A stretch of 64,000 nt of DNA, from NCBI RefSeq assembly GCF_011927635.1, contig NZ_JAATJB010000001.1, positions 1-64,000 on the forward strand, written 5' to 3'. Below are positions 10,613-18,262 of this stretch, piece after piece. The translations under genes were made by a program, and so were the position numbers. Position 1 is the first letter of the stretch. Every line of letters starts with the position of its first letter. This DNA is from Sphingomonas trueperi. GTDB taxonomy: Bacteria; Pseudomonadota; Alphaproteobacteria; Sphingomonadales; Sphingomonadaceae. The notes beneath the pieces were generated by a model. That model was not told where the DNA came from. It saw only the letters and a program-made list of their open reading frames with translations, and searched no databases.

Positions 10613-11098
10613 TTACTGCTTCTCGGCCCCGTTCGATTCGTTGACGTAATCGGCGAAGCTGCCGACCAGCGAATCCCAAAGTTCCAGATTCTTCCGGAAC
10701 AGCACGGTGGTCATCGGCTGGTCCTCGAAGTTCAGGTCATACTCGATCGCCGCCTCGCCCTTTTCGTCCGAATAGACGCGGGCGAAGCGGTGCTTCTGCG
10801 TCCAGGCATTAGCGCGCTCGGGCGACAGCTTGTCGGTCCAGCCCGCATAGAATTGCAGGTCGCCGCAGTTGCGGCCCTTGTCGCAGCTCATGAAGAAGAT
10901 GGTGAACTTGTAGCCCTGCGCACCGCTGCGGATGATCGGGTCGCCGTCGCTGTCCTTGGCCAGTTCCGCCTTGTAGCCGGCATCCTGCAGCGCCTTGACC
11001 ACCGATTGCGGGTCAGTGGACTTCACCTGCGCCTGCGCCTGCGCCTGCGCCGGCACCGCCGCCAGCAGCCCGAGCCCGATCAGCACCCCCATCTTCAT
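10613..11098 (-). CDS. YbjN-like secreted protein
   Basis: A 161-residue protein with a clear Sec signal peptide: MKMGVLIGLGLLAAVPAQA, with cleavage likely after AQA. A short Gln/Ala run follows. The mature part (VVKALQDAGYKAELAKDSDG, then YKFTIFFMSC and WDSLVGSFADYV) has the length and pattern of YbjN-family putative sensory-transduction proteins. A biochemical role is unknown. It converges on the chemotaxis operon with a 17-base gap and is likely monocistronic. Confidence 0.7.
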   Translation of the reverse strand: MKMGVLIGLGLLAAVPAQAQAQAQVKSTDPQSVVKALQDAGYKAELAKDSDGDPIIRSGAQGYKFTIFFMSCDKGRNCGDLQFYAGWTDKLSPERANAWTQKHRFARVYSDEKGEAAIEYDLNFEDQPMTTVLFRKNLELWDSLVGSFADYVNESNGAEKQ

Positions 11099-11164
11099 GC
11101 GCTTTCCCTTTCCCGTCGTTACGCAAGCGTGGCCCGTATCGCGAATGCGCGGGACCTGCCAAGC

Positions 11165-11959
11165 CTAGCGCCTTCCGAGCCTGCTGCGCTGTGCCTGCCT
11201 GCGCAACGCGCCCGGCATCCAGCGCGCCGCGAACCACAGCTTGCGCGCGGTCTTGCCGACACGGGTGTGGAGCACCGTCCCATGCGCCGCTGCCCAGGCT
11301 GCCTCGGCGACCTCGCCGACCGGCGTGATCTCCAGCCCGGCGCGCCGCACATTGTCGCGGATTTGCTGGTTGGAGCCGCCCGCCGGCTGGTCGAGCAGCG
11401 GCGTGTCGATGAACGAGGGCATCAGCGTGCGCACCTTCACCCCCGCCGAGGCCCATTCGCCGTCGAGCGCCTCGGCCAGCCCGCGCACCGCGAACTTGGT
11501 CGCCGAATAGATCGCCGCGCCCGAGGTGCCGTAGATCCCCGCCGCCGAGCTGGTGATCAGCATCACCGATCCCGGCGTCGCGGCGAGCAGCTCGAACCCG
11601 GCATGGGCGCCGTGGACCACGCCGAGCAGGTTGACCGCGACGCAGCGCTCCAGCTCGGCCGGGGGCGTGGCAGCGAAGGGGCCGCTGGTGCCGATCCCGG
11701 CATTGGCGAACAGCACGTCCATCCGCCCGCCGCTCGCCGCCGCGAAGTCGGCGAGCGCCGCCACCCATTGGTCGCGGTCGCGCACGTCGAGCTTGTGCGT
11801 CGTGGCACTGCCGGCCGGCAGCATCGCCAGCGTCTCCGCCAGCCCCGCGGCATTGACGTCGGCCAGCCCGACGCGCCAGCCGCGCTGCGCGAACAGCACC
11901 GCCACCGCCCGCCCGATTCCCGACGCGCCGCCGGTAATGAAGATCGCCTGCTGGGGCAT
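11165..11959 (-). CDS. SDR family oxidoreductase
   Basis: Classical short-chain dehydrogenase of 264 residues. The start MPQQAIFITGGASGIG places the cofactor motif TGGASGIG at residues 9-16. LDVRDRDQW, the structural motif NAGIGTSGPF, the catalytic serine in ITSSAAGIYG and YSATK follow. An acidic residue (LADVNAAG) after the second strand suggests NAD(H) preference. The substrate is unknown. The C-terminus is Arg-rich. The next gene upstream (sirtuin) is on the same strand about 90 bases away. Confidence 0.85.
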   Translation of the reverse strand: MPQQAIFITGGASGIGRAVAVLFAQRGWRVGLADVNAAGLAETLAMLPAGSATTHKLDVRDRDQWVAALADFAAASGGRMDVLFANAGIGTSGPFAATPPAELERCVAVNLLGVVHGAHAGFELLAATPGSVMLITSSAAGIYGTSGAAIYSATKFAVRGLAEALDGEWASAGVKVRTLMPSFIDTPLLDQPAGGSNQQIRDNVRRAGLEITPVGEVAEAAWAAAHGTVLHTRVGKTARKLWFAARWMPGALRRQAQRSRLGRR

Positions 11960-12051
11960 CGCCCGCCTCTCCCATAGCTGGCGCCTGTCGCGACGCCTTG
12001 GGCCCATCCTTCCGCAGGATGCGGTGCAATGCCAGCGCGATGTTGCGGGGC

Positions 12052-12756
12052 TCAGGCCGTGGCGAGCAGTTCGTCGACCCAGGCCGGGACCAAGGTGCCC
12101 GCCGGGCCCATCCGGCTCGCCTCGAACCAGTGGCTGCCGCCCGAGGGCTCCAGGTTCATCTCCAGCGTCGCCGCGCCATGATGCCGCGCGGTCTGGACGA
12201 ACCCCGCCGCCGGATAGACCGCGCCCGAGGTGCCGATCGAGACGAACAGGTCCGCATCCGCCAGCGCCGCCTCGATCCGCTCCATTGCGTAGGGCATCTC
12301 GCCGAAGAAGACGATGTCGGGGCGCAGCGCGAGCATGCCGCAATTGGGGCATTCGCTCTCGGGCGGCAGTGCCTCTTCCCAGCGCTCGCGCACGCCGCAG
12401 GCCGCGCACAAGGCCGAGCGCAGCTCGCCATGCATGTGGAGCAGCCGCGTCGCCCCCGCGCGCTCGTGCAGGTCGTCGACATTCTGCGTCACGACCAGCA
12501 GTTCGCCCGGCCATGCCGCATCGAGCCGCGCCAGCGCATGGTGCGCGGCATTGGGCTGGACCGTCTCCAGCGCGGCGCGCCGCAGATCGTAAAAGCGGTG
12601 GACCAGTTCGGGATCGCGCGCCAGCGCCTCGGGCGTGCAGACATCCTCGACCCGGTGCCCCTCCCACAGCCCGCCGGGCCCGCGAAAGGTGGCGATGCCG
12701 CTTTCGGCGGAAACGCCGGCGCCGGTGAGAATCACGAGATTGCGAAGGCTGGCCAT
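12052..12756 (-). CDS. cobB: NAD-dependent protein deacylase, CobB/SIRT5-like class III sirtuin
   Basis: Sirtuin of 234 residues. It shows the NAD-binding GAGVSAESGI, TFRGPGGLWEG, VVTQNVDDLHERAG and the general base His109 in LHMHGEL. Zinc ligands are CAAC and CPNC, and ALRPDIVFFGE and IGTSGAVYPA follow. Y56 and R59 in FYDLRR match the Tyr/Arg pair of CobB and SIRT5 that accommodates succinyl and malonyl lysine. Desuccinylase as well as deacetylase activity is therefore expected. It uses NAD and releases nicotinamide and O-acyl-ADP-ribose. It is the first gene of a short leftward pair with the SDR. Confidence 0.9.
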   Translation of the reverse strand: MASLRNLVILTGAGVSAESGIATFRGPGGLWEGHRVEDVCTPEALARDPELVHRFYDLRRAALETVQPNAAHHALARLDAAWPGELLVVTQNVDDLHERAGATRLLHMHGELRSALCAACGVRERWEEALPPESECPNCGMLALRPDIVFFGEMPYAMERIEAALADADLFVSIGTSGAVYPAAGFVQTARHHGAATLEMNLEPSGGSHWFEASRMGPAGTLVPAWVDELLATA

Positions 12757-12832
12757 GCCGCGACCCTAGGCCCGCCATGCCGGCGCCGCAAAGTCCGGTT
12801 TCTCTGGCCCCTCGAGGATCGGAGACAAGATC

Positions 12833-13204
12833 ATGGCCCTGCTCGCCTTCGCCCTCCTCGCGATCCTGCTGCCGCAACAGGCGCGCGGCCCCGCTGGCGA
12901 CGACGACGGCACCGGCATCGCCGCGCGCCCGCTCACCCGGCAGCGCTGCCCGGTGCCCACGGATCCCAACGAGATCGTCGTGTGCAAGCGGGACGAACCC
13001 GATCGCTACCGCATCGGCCCGCAGCTGGCGGCACCGCCCCAGCGCCGCGCGCTCGATCCGAGCATCCGGCTGCCGGGCGCCGGCGAGGTGCGCGCCGAGG
13101 CGCAGCAGCACAGCGCCGGCATCGCCTCGGTCCCCGCCGCCTTCGTGACCCTGCGGATTCCGCTCGGGGGCAAGAAGAAAAAGCCGGACGATCCGCAAAA
13201 ATAG
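12833..13204 (+). CDS. Small secreted protein of unknown function
   Basis: A 123-residue protein with a hydrophobic N-terminus (MALLAFALLAILLPQQARG) that looks like a signal peptide. Then comes a two-cysteine segment, RQRCPVPTDPNEIVVCKRDE, a YRIGP motif, and a lysine-rich end. I know similar short proteins with paired cysteines in sphingomonads but no function. It lies just upstream of dapB on the same strand. A good hydrophobic leader and codon use like its neighbours argue that it is real. Confidence 0.6.
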   Translation: MALLAFALLAILLPQQARGPAGDDDGTGIAARPLTRQRCPVPTDPNEIVVCKRDEPDRYRIGPQLAAPPQRRALDPSIRLPGAGEVRAEAQQHSAGIASVPAAFVTLRIPLGGKKKKPDDPQK

Positions 13205-13245
13205 CATCTGTCGCTGCAGCACAGGATCGTGCAACAGCGCGCAGC

Positions 13246-13974
13246 ATGACGAGCATCGGCATCTATGGCAGCATGGGGCGGATGGGCCAGGCGATCGCCG
13301 CCGCCCTTCCCGATTTCGGCGCCCGCCTCGCGGGCGGCGCGGACGTGGGCGATGATCCCGCCGAGCTCGCCCGCAAGGCCGATGTGCTCGTCGACTTCTC
13401 GGCCCCCGCCGCGCTCGAGGCGAACCTCGCCGCGGCGCGCGCCGCGCGCACGCCGATCGTGGTCGGCACCACCGGCCTCGCCGAGCGCCACCACCGGATG
13501 ATCGACGCGGCCGCCGCCGAGATCGCCGTGCTGCAGACCGGCAACACCTCGCTCGGCATCGGGCTGCTGTCGCGGCTGGTCCATGAGGCCGCGGCGCGGC
13601 TCGGCCAGGACTGGGACATCGAGATCGTCGAGATGCACCACCGCAACAAGGCCGATGCGCCGTCGGGCACCGCGCAGATGCTGGGCGCCGCCGCTGCCGA
13701 GGCGATGGGCACCACCCTCGCCGAAGCCGGGGTCAGCGACCGCGCCGGGCTCACCGGCCCGCGCGCCGCGGGCACGATCGGCATGGCGAGCCTGCGCGGC
13801 GGTTCGGTGATCGGCGACCACACGGTGGTCTTCGCCAGCGACGGCGAGCGGATCGAGCTCACCCACCGCGCCGATGATCGCGCGATCTTCGCCAAGGGGG
13901 CGATCCGCGCGGCGCTGTGGCTCCCCGGGCGCGACGCGGGCCGCTACACCATGGCCGAAGTGCTCGGCGTGTGA
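13246..13974 (+). CDS. dapB: 4-hydroxy-tetrahydrodipicolinate reductase DapB
   Basis: Lysine/diaminopimelate pathway enzyme of 242 residues that reduces hydroxytetrahydrodipicolinate with NAD(P)H. The N-terminal Rossmann motif is IGIYGSMGRMGQ. VDFSAPAAL and VVGTTGLAERH follow. The catalytic signature is EIVEMHHRNKADAPSGTA, with the substrate-binding His and Lys. GSVIGDHTVVF and ELTHRADDR sit near the end. It is slightly shorter than E. coli DapB, as usual in sphingomonads. The stop overlaps the GTG start of nth, so the two are co-translated. Confidence 0.96.
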   Translation: MTSIGIYGSMGRMGQAIAAALPDFGARLAGGADVGDDPAELARKADVLVDFSAPAALEANLAAARAARTPIVVGTTGLAERHHRMIDAAAAEIAVLQTGNTSLGIGLLSRLVHEAAARLGQDWDIEIVEMHHRNKADAPSGTAQMLGAAAAEAMGTTLAEAGVSDRAGLTGPRAAGTIGMASLRGGSVIGDHTVVFASDGERIELTHRADDRAIFAKGAIRAALWLPGRDAGRYTMAEVLGV

Positions 13975-14636
13975 AGAAGGCGCAGGTCGTCGAGTTCTTC
14001 GCGCGGCTGGCGGCGGACAATCCGCACCCGGAGACCGAGCTCGAATCGGTCAACACCTATACGCTGCTCGTCGCGGTGGTGCTCTCCGCCCAGGCGACCG
14101 ATGCCGGGGTGAACAAGGCGACGCGCGCATTGTTCGCGCAGGTCGACATGCCCGAGAAGATGGTCGCCCTCGGCGAAGGGGGCTTGAAGGAGCACATCAA
14201 GACGATCGGCCTCTTCAACACCAAGGCCAAGAACGTCATCGCGCTCTCCGAAGCCCTGATCCGCGACCATGGCGGCGAGGTCCCGGCCGATCGCGACGCG
14301 CTGGAGCAGCTGCCCGGCGTCGGCCGCAAGACGGCGAACGTGGTGATGAACGTCGCCTTCGGGCAGGAGACCTTCGCAGTCGACACCCACCTGTTCCGCG
14401 TCTGCAACCGCACCGGCCTGGCACCCGGCAAGACGCCGCTGGCGGTGGAGCTGAAGCTGGAGAAGGTGGTGCCCCAGCCCTTCCGGCTGCACGCGCACCA
14501 CTGGCTGATCCTCCACGGCCGCTATATCTGCAAGGCGCGCACCCCCGAATGCTGGCGCTGCCCGGTGGCCGAACTCTGCACCTTCAAGCCGAAGACGCCC
14601 ACCCCCAAGGCGAAGAAGGCCGCCGAACCCGCCTGA
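13971..14636 (+). CDS. nth: Endonuclease III (DNA glycosylase/AP lyase)
   Basis: Base-excision repair enzyme of 221 residues removing oxidised pyrimidines. The helix-hairpin-helix LPGVGRKTANVVMN carries catalytic Lys120. Asp138 lies in FAVDTHLFRV; both numbers equal those of the E. coli enzyme. The [4Fe-4S] ligands are Cys-X6-Cys-X2-Cys-X5-Cys in CKARTPECWRCPVAELC. The GTG start at 13971 overlaps the dapB stop and gives MKKAQVVEFF, which fits family N-termini. The C-terminal tail is Lys/Pro/Ala-rich. Confidence 0.95.
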   Translation: MKKAQVVEFFARLAADNPHPETELESVNTYTLLVAVVLSAQATDAGVNKATRALFAQVDMPEKMVALGEGGLKEHIKTIGLFNTKAKNVIALSEALIRDHGGEVPADRDALEQLPGVGRKTANVVMNVAFGQETFAVDTHLFRVCNRTGLAPGKTPLAVELKLEKVVPQPFRLHAHHWLILHGRYICKARTPECWRCPVAELCTFKPKTPTPKAKKAAEPA

Positions 14637-14722
14637 GCTTTTGCGGCGCCTACGCTTTTGCGCCGGAGCTGCCGAAACGGGCTGGCGTTCGGCCAAAGGC
14701 TTTGCTAGTCGCCGCTTTCCAG

Positions 14723-14799
<77 letters not shown>

Positions 14800-15222
14800 T
14801 CTTTTCAATGACTTAGCGCAGCATCGCGACGGCCGTACGGAAAATGTACGGAAAACATCGTCGGACGAAATGCGCTCAAATGAACCCTCGCAAAGACGAT
14901 TCGGGCGACGCTTCTGTGCGCGCCCCGCTAATCGCGCAGCCTCCTTCACCGATCGGGTGCGGGTTAGCGGGAGGAAGGCGATGTTCCGATGCGGTTGTTG
15001 GTGTCCCCCCCGGACGATTGCTCGACCGACAAGCTCGGCGAAGGCGTCGTAGCGAAGCCGGCTGAGGCGCTGCGTCTCGGTATCGAAGGCCGGTCGGTGC
15101 GCCGTAAGGGTGAGCCGGTGGCGGACGAACAATCCAAGGGCCTCGGTCAGTCGAGCTTCTGCTCCATCCGATCCGCAGTACGGTTCTGGCGGTCGAATTG
15201 CGCGCCGAAGCGCTGATCGAGT
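14800..15222 (+). other. Gene-poor stretch downstream of tRNA-Arg
   Basis: I recognise no intact gene here. Open frames exist on both strands but none gives a recognisable protein, and one of them only reads the tRNA antisense. A direct repeat GTACGGAAAA occurs twice in tandem at 14835 and 14846, 36 bases beyond the tRNA end. Together with the RepB and XRE fragments that follow, this looks like a degraded integration region. An exact duplicate of the tRNA 3' end (an att site) was not found within the window by eye. Confidence 0.4.
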
Positions 15223-15590
15223 TCTGACCGGCACACCTACAACAAGCGAATACATCGTCTGGCGGCGATCCAGGAACATCGCATGGTCCGACGCGCAATC
15301 GAGCGGGGCGTACCGGAAGCGAAGATCGCGGAAGCGCTTGAACTCGAGGTTGCATCCATCCATCGGCGATCGCGGATGCTCTATGGGATCTGCACCGAGG
15401 TTATTGATATCCTGAAAGACTTGTCCTGTCCGACAGCCGTCTTTGACGTCCTCCGGCGCATGTCCCCGATACGGCGTCGATCCGCTACAACTGACAGTGG
15501 CGCGTGCCTATGTCAGCACGCTGCTCGGGAACGACCGCATCGTGCAGTGGATCGCCCAGCACCGGTCGGAATACCTGGAGGAACTCAGGC
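15223..15590 (+). pseudogene. Plasmid RepB-type partition protein fragment (internally deleted, frameshifted)
   Basis: Frame 1 from about 15232 encodes HTYNKRIHRLAAIQEHRMV, then RAIERGVPEAKIAEAL and CPTAVFDVLRRMSP. This matches the middle of the RepB plasmid-partition family (PF07506). From about 15470 the match continues in frame 2 with YGVDPLQLTVARAYVSTLLG, then NDRIVQWIAQHRSEYLEEL, the family's C-terminal segment. The spacer normally between these parts is missing. The gene has therefore lost its N-terminus and an internal piece and is shifted in frame. The family normally partitions repABC-type plasmids or sits on integrative elements; here it is inert debris. Confidence 0.6.
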
Positions 15591-16246
15591 CGCGGCGGTG
15601 CACCTTCTGGGGACGTGCTCGAACGCATCGCCTCCGGCCTGATGCTGACCGCACCCGAGCGCGAGCACCTGTTCGTGCTGGGGCTCGGGCGGCCACCCGC
15701 GATCAAGATCCGCGGGTCGGACGAGGTCACGCCGCGCCTGCAGCGCGTGCTCGACGCGATGCCGACCAGCCCGGCGATCATCAAGACCGCGACCTGGGAC
15801 GTGGTCGCGTGGAATGCCGCGGCGTCGGCGGTGCTGACCGACTATAGCCTGCTGCCCCGCGAACACCGCAACATCCTGCGGCTCGTCTTCACCAACTCCA
15901 AGGTGACGGCGGCGCAGGAAGACTGGCGCAGCAGGACCGCTATGTCGTGGGCGCCTTTCGGACGGACGCGGTGCGCGCCGGCGCTACGGCCGAGATCACC
16001 CGGCTGGTCGAGGAGCTGTCGCGGCTGAGCCCCGAATTCGAGGCGCTCTGGCAGGATAATGACGTCGCCGGGAATGCGGACGGGCACAAGCGGGTGCACC
16101 ATCCCGAGCAGGGCATCCTCGAACTCGAATTCTCGTCTTTCGCCATCGAAGGCCGCCCCGATCTGGGCATGATCGACTATAATCCGGCGACCGCGGAGAC
16201 GGCCCGGCGGATCGCATCCCCGGTCGGGCCGGCGTCGTCCGCTTAG
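15575..16246 (+). pseudogene. XRE/MmyB-type regulator fragment (N-terminal truncation, frameshift)
   Basis: From about 15575 frame 3 reads TWRNSGRGGAPSGDVLERIA, then GLMLTAPEREHLFVLGLGRP. This corresponds to the end of the helix-turn-helix and linker of the MmyB-like family (normally TWLEQGRGGAP...). The ligand-binding domain follows, with IIKTATWDVVAWNAAASAVL. Near 15924-15930 the match jumps to frame 2 (DRYVVGAFRTDAVRAGATAE) and runs to the TAG at 16244. The start and most of the HTH are absent, and one frameshift splits the ligand domain. Its 5' end is fused to the RepB fragment. Confidence 0.7.
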
Positions 16247-18195
16247 CCTGCCCCGCCGCGCGTACCGGCCTTCGGCAGGATCGTTCGCGGCGCCAGCAGG
16301 TCCCGGAACGTGTCGGGTGTGTCCGCGATCCGCTCCAGCCGCGGATAGCGCAACGGCCCCGCATAGGGGATGGGCCGATCCGACCGGCCGCCATCCTGTT
16401 CGACCGTCAGCACCAGCGGATGGCCAGCCGACGCCCGTACGGCGGCGAGCAGTGTCTCCGTGCCGAAGGCACCTCCGTTGATCGCCACGACGCGCGCGCC
16501 CGGACGCAATCCGGCGCGAAAAGCGGGCCCGTCCCAGGCTACCGAGCGGATCGCGCCGTTCGCCCGCACGGCAAGCCCGATCGAATAGCTGAGATCGGCG
16601 ACGCCCAGCTCTTCCTCCCCGGCGCGGAACGCTGGCGTCTGGGTATCGGTGAAGGTCAGGCGCCAGCCATGGCTGCGGAGCCCGATGGTCGTGTCGAGCG
16701 CGCCCTGCCCGTCGATCCATCGCCGCAGCCACCCCGCCCAATCCCCGGGCGCGACTGCCTCCAGCGTCTCGCAAAGGTCCTCGAACGTGTAGGTGCGCGT
16801 CGGCGCGTTCGGTGTCGCTCCGGCGAAGAAGGCGCCGGCGAAATCGTCGATGCCGCGACGTCCACCGGTCCGCGCCCGCAGTTCCCCGTCGACCGCCAGC
16901 CACAGCAGCACGCCTTCCGAATAATAGTCGCGGCGCCGCTGCCAGTCGCGCCAGGGAACGGGCTGGCGGAGCATGAAGGCCGGGTAGTTGATGTCGTCGG
17001 ACAGCGGCCGCCAGGCGCGGCCGGGCCGGGCGGCGATCTCGGCGGCCTCGACTGCGAGCCGGTCGCGCAGCTCGGCGGGGGAGAATTGCCCGGCGCGCGT
17101 CGCCAGCACCCGCCCCCAGAACTCGGTCTGGCCCTCATACACCCACAACAGGCTGGCCGAGACGGGCACATTGGGGGTCGGTGCCCAAAGATCGGCCGGG
17201 ATTCGGTAGAAGCCGTTCCAGGCATGGACGATCTCGTGCGCGATCAGGTCGCGGGAGAGGATCTGCGACTGCCAGTCGCGGAAGAGCGAGGATGGCAAGC
17301 CGTTCTCGCTCGACGACCGGTGCTCGGTGCCGCCCGAGGCGCCATCGTCGCCCAGGCGCGCGAGGATATCGTAGTGCGCGAAGGGGGTGGTTCCGAAGAC
17401 GGCCGTCATCTGCGCGATCAGCGCGGTCAGCTCCGCCACGCGTTCGGGCGGCACAGCCAGATCCGCAGGGCGCTGCGCGACAAGGTCGAGCGTCACGCTG
17501 CCGGTGGCGGGCACGGTCAGCGGCACCTGCCGAGTGTAGCGGCCGGCAAGGACGGGGGCGTCGAGCAGGGACTCGAGCGTCGTCTCGGCGAAGCGCAGCG
17601 TCGCGCTCCCAGCCGTTTCGACGTGCAATGCGGTGAAGGCGCGGAGCCCCGCCGGCAGCGTGACCGAAGCCGTGGTGCGGATGTTCCGGGCGTACCAGCC
17701 GGCCGGATACAGGACCAGCCGCTGCCAGGGCACGCTGACGATGTCGGGCGTCAGCAAGTCCCCGCCCGCCACCATCTGGAAGCGGACGTCGATCGCCTTG
17801 GCCCCCGCCGGCACATCGACATGAAAGGCATGCGGCTCGTAGGGATCGCGCCGCCAGCGGACGGGCCGGCCTTCCGCCTCAACCACCAGCCCCGCCAGGT
17901 CGACCACGTTCAGGCTCGGCCCGTGGCTCGCTGCTTCCCAGCGTGGATAGAGCAGCGTCACCCGGGTGCCGCCCGCCACCGGAACATGCTCGCGCACGGT
18001 GAAGATGCGGTGCGCGATGTCGGTCGCATCGACCTGGAGGTCGAGCACGCCATGGAAGCCATGGTCCACCGGCAGGGGAACGGTCGCCGCCGGCATGCGA
18101 TATGCCGGCCCCTGCGACGGCTGCGCCCCGGCGATGCCGGTGCCACCGCAAAGTGCCACTGCCAACACCAACGGCTTGCCGAACGAAATCCTCAC
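16243..18195 (-). CDS. M61-like metallopeptidase with C-terminal PDZ-like domain
   Basis: Exported zinc peptidase of the glycyl aminopeptidase (M61) type, about 650 residues. A signal peptide (FGKPLVLAVALCGGTGIAGA) is followed by a beta-rich N-terminal domain. The zinc motif is LIAHEIVHAWNGF, and the third-ligand region is YEGQTEFWGR. A PDZ-like end follows (FRAGLRPGARVVAINGGAFG). The GTG at 18195 is preferred: AGGGAG lies 8 bases upstream and it places the signal peptide at the N-terminus. A GTG at 18222 would add nine residues. Its stop overlaps the end of the XRE pseudogene. The substrate is unknown. Confidence 0.8.
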   Translation of the reverse strand: MRISFGKPLVLAVALCGGTGIAGAQPSQGPAYRMPAATVPLPVDHGFHGVLDLQVDATDIAHRIFTVREHVPVAGGTRVTLLYPRWEAASHGPSLNVVDLAGLVVEAEGRPVRWRRDPYEPHAFHVDVPAGAKAIDVRFQMVAGGDLLTPDIVSVPWQRLVLYPAGWYARNIRTTASVTLPAGLRAFTALHVETAGSATLRFAETTLESLLDAPVLAGRYTRQVPLTVPATGSVTLDLVAQRPADLAVPPERVAELTALIAQMTAVFGTTPFAHYDILARLGDDGASGGTEHRSSSENGLPSSLFRDWQSQILSRDLIAHEIVHAWNGFYRIPADLWAPTPNVPVSASLLWVYEGQTEFWGRVLATRAGQFSPAELRDRLAVEAAEIAARPGRAWRPLSDDINYPAFMLRQPVPWRDWQRRRDYYSEGVLLWLAVDGELRARTGGRRGIDDFAGAFFAGATPNAPTRTYTFEDLCETLEAVAPGDWAGWLRRWIDGQGALDTTIGLRSHGWRLTFTDTQTPAFRAGEEELGVADLSYSIGLAVRANGAIRSVAWDGPAFRAGLRPGARVVAINGGAFGTETLLAAVRASAGHPLVLTVEQDGGRSDRPIPYAGPLRYPRLERIADTPDTFRDLLAPRTILPKAGTRGGAG

Positions 18196-18262
18196 CAACC
18201 ATGCTCCCTGGGCAATTGCCACCGCCGGCAGCTAGCGCAGCTGGCCGCATCGACGATAGGGG

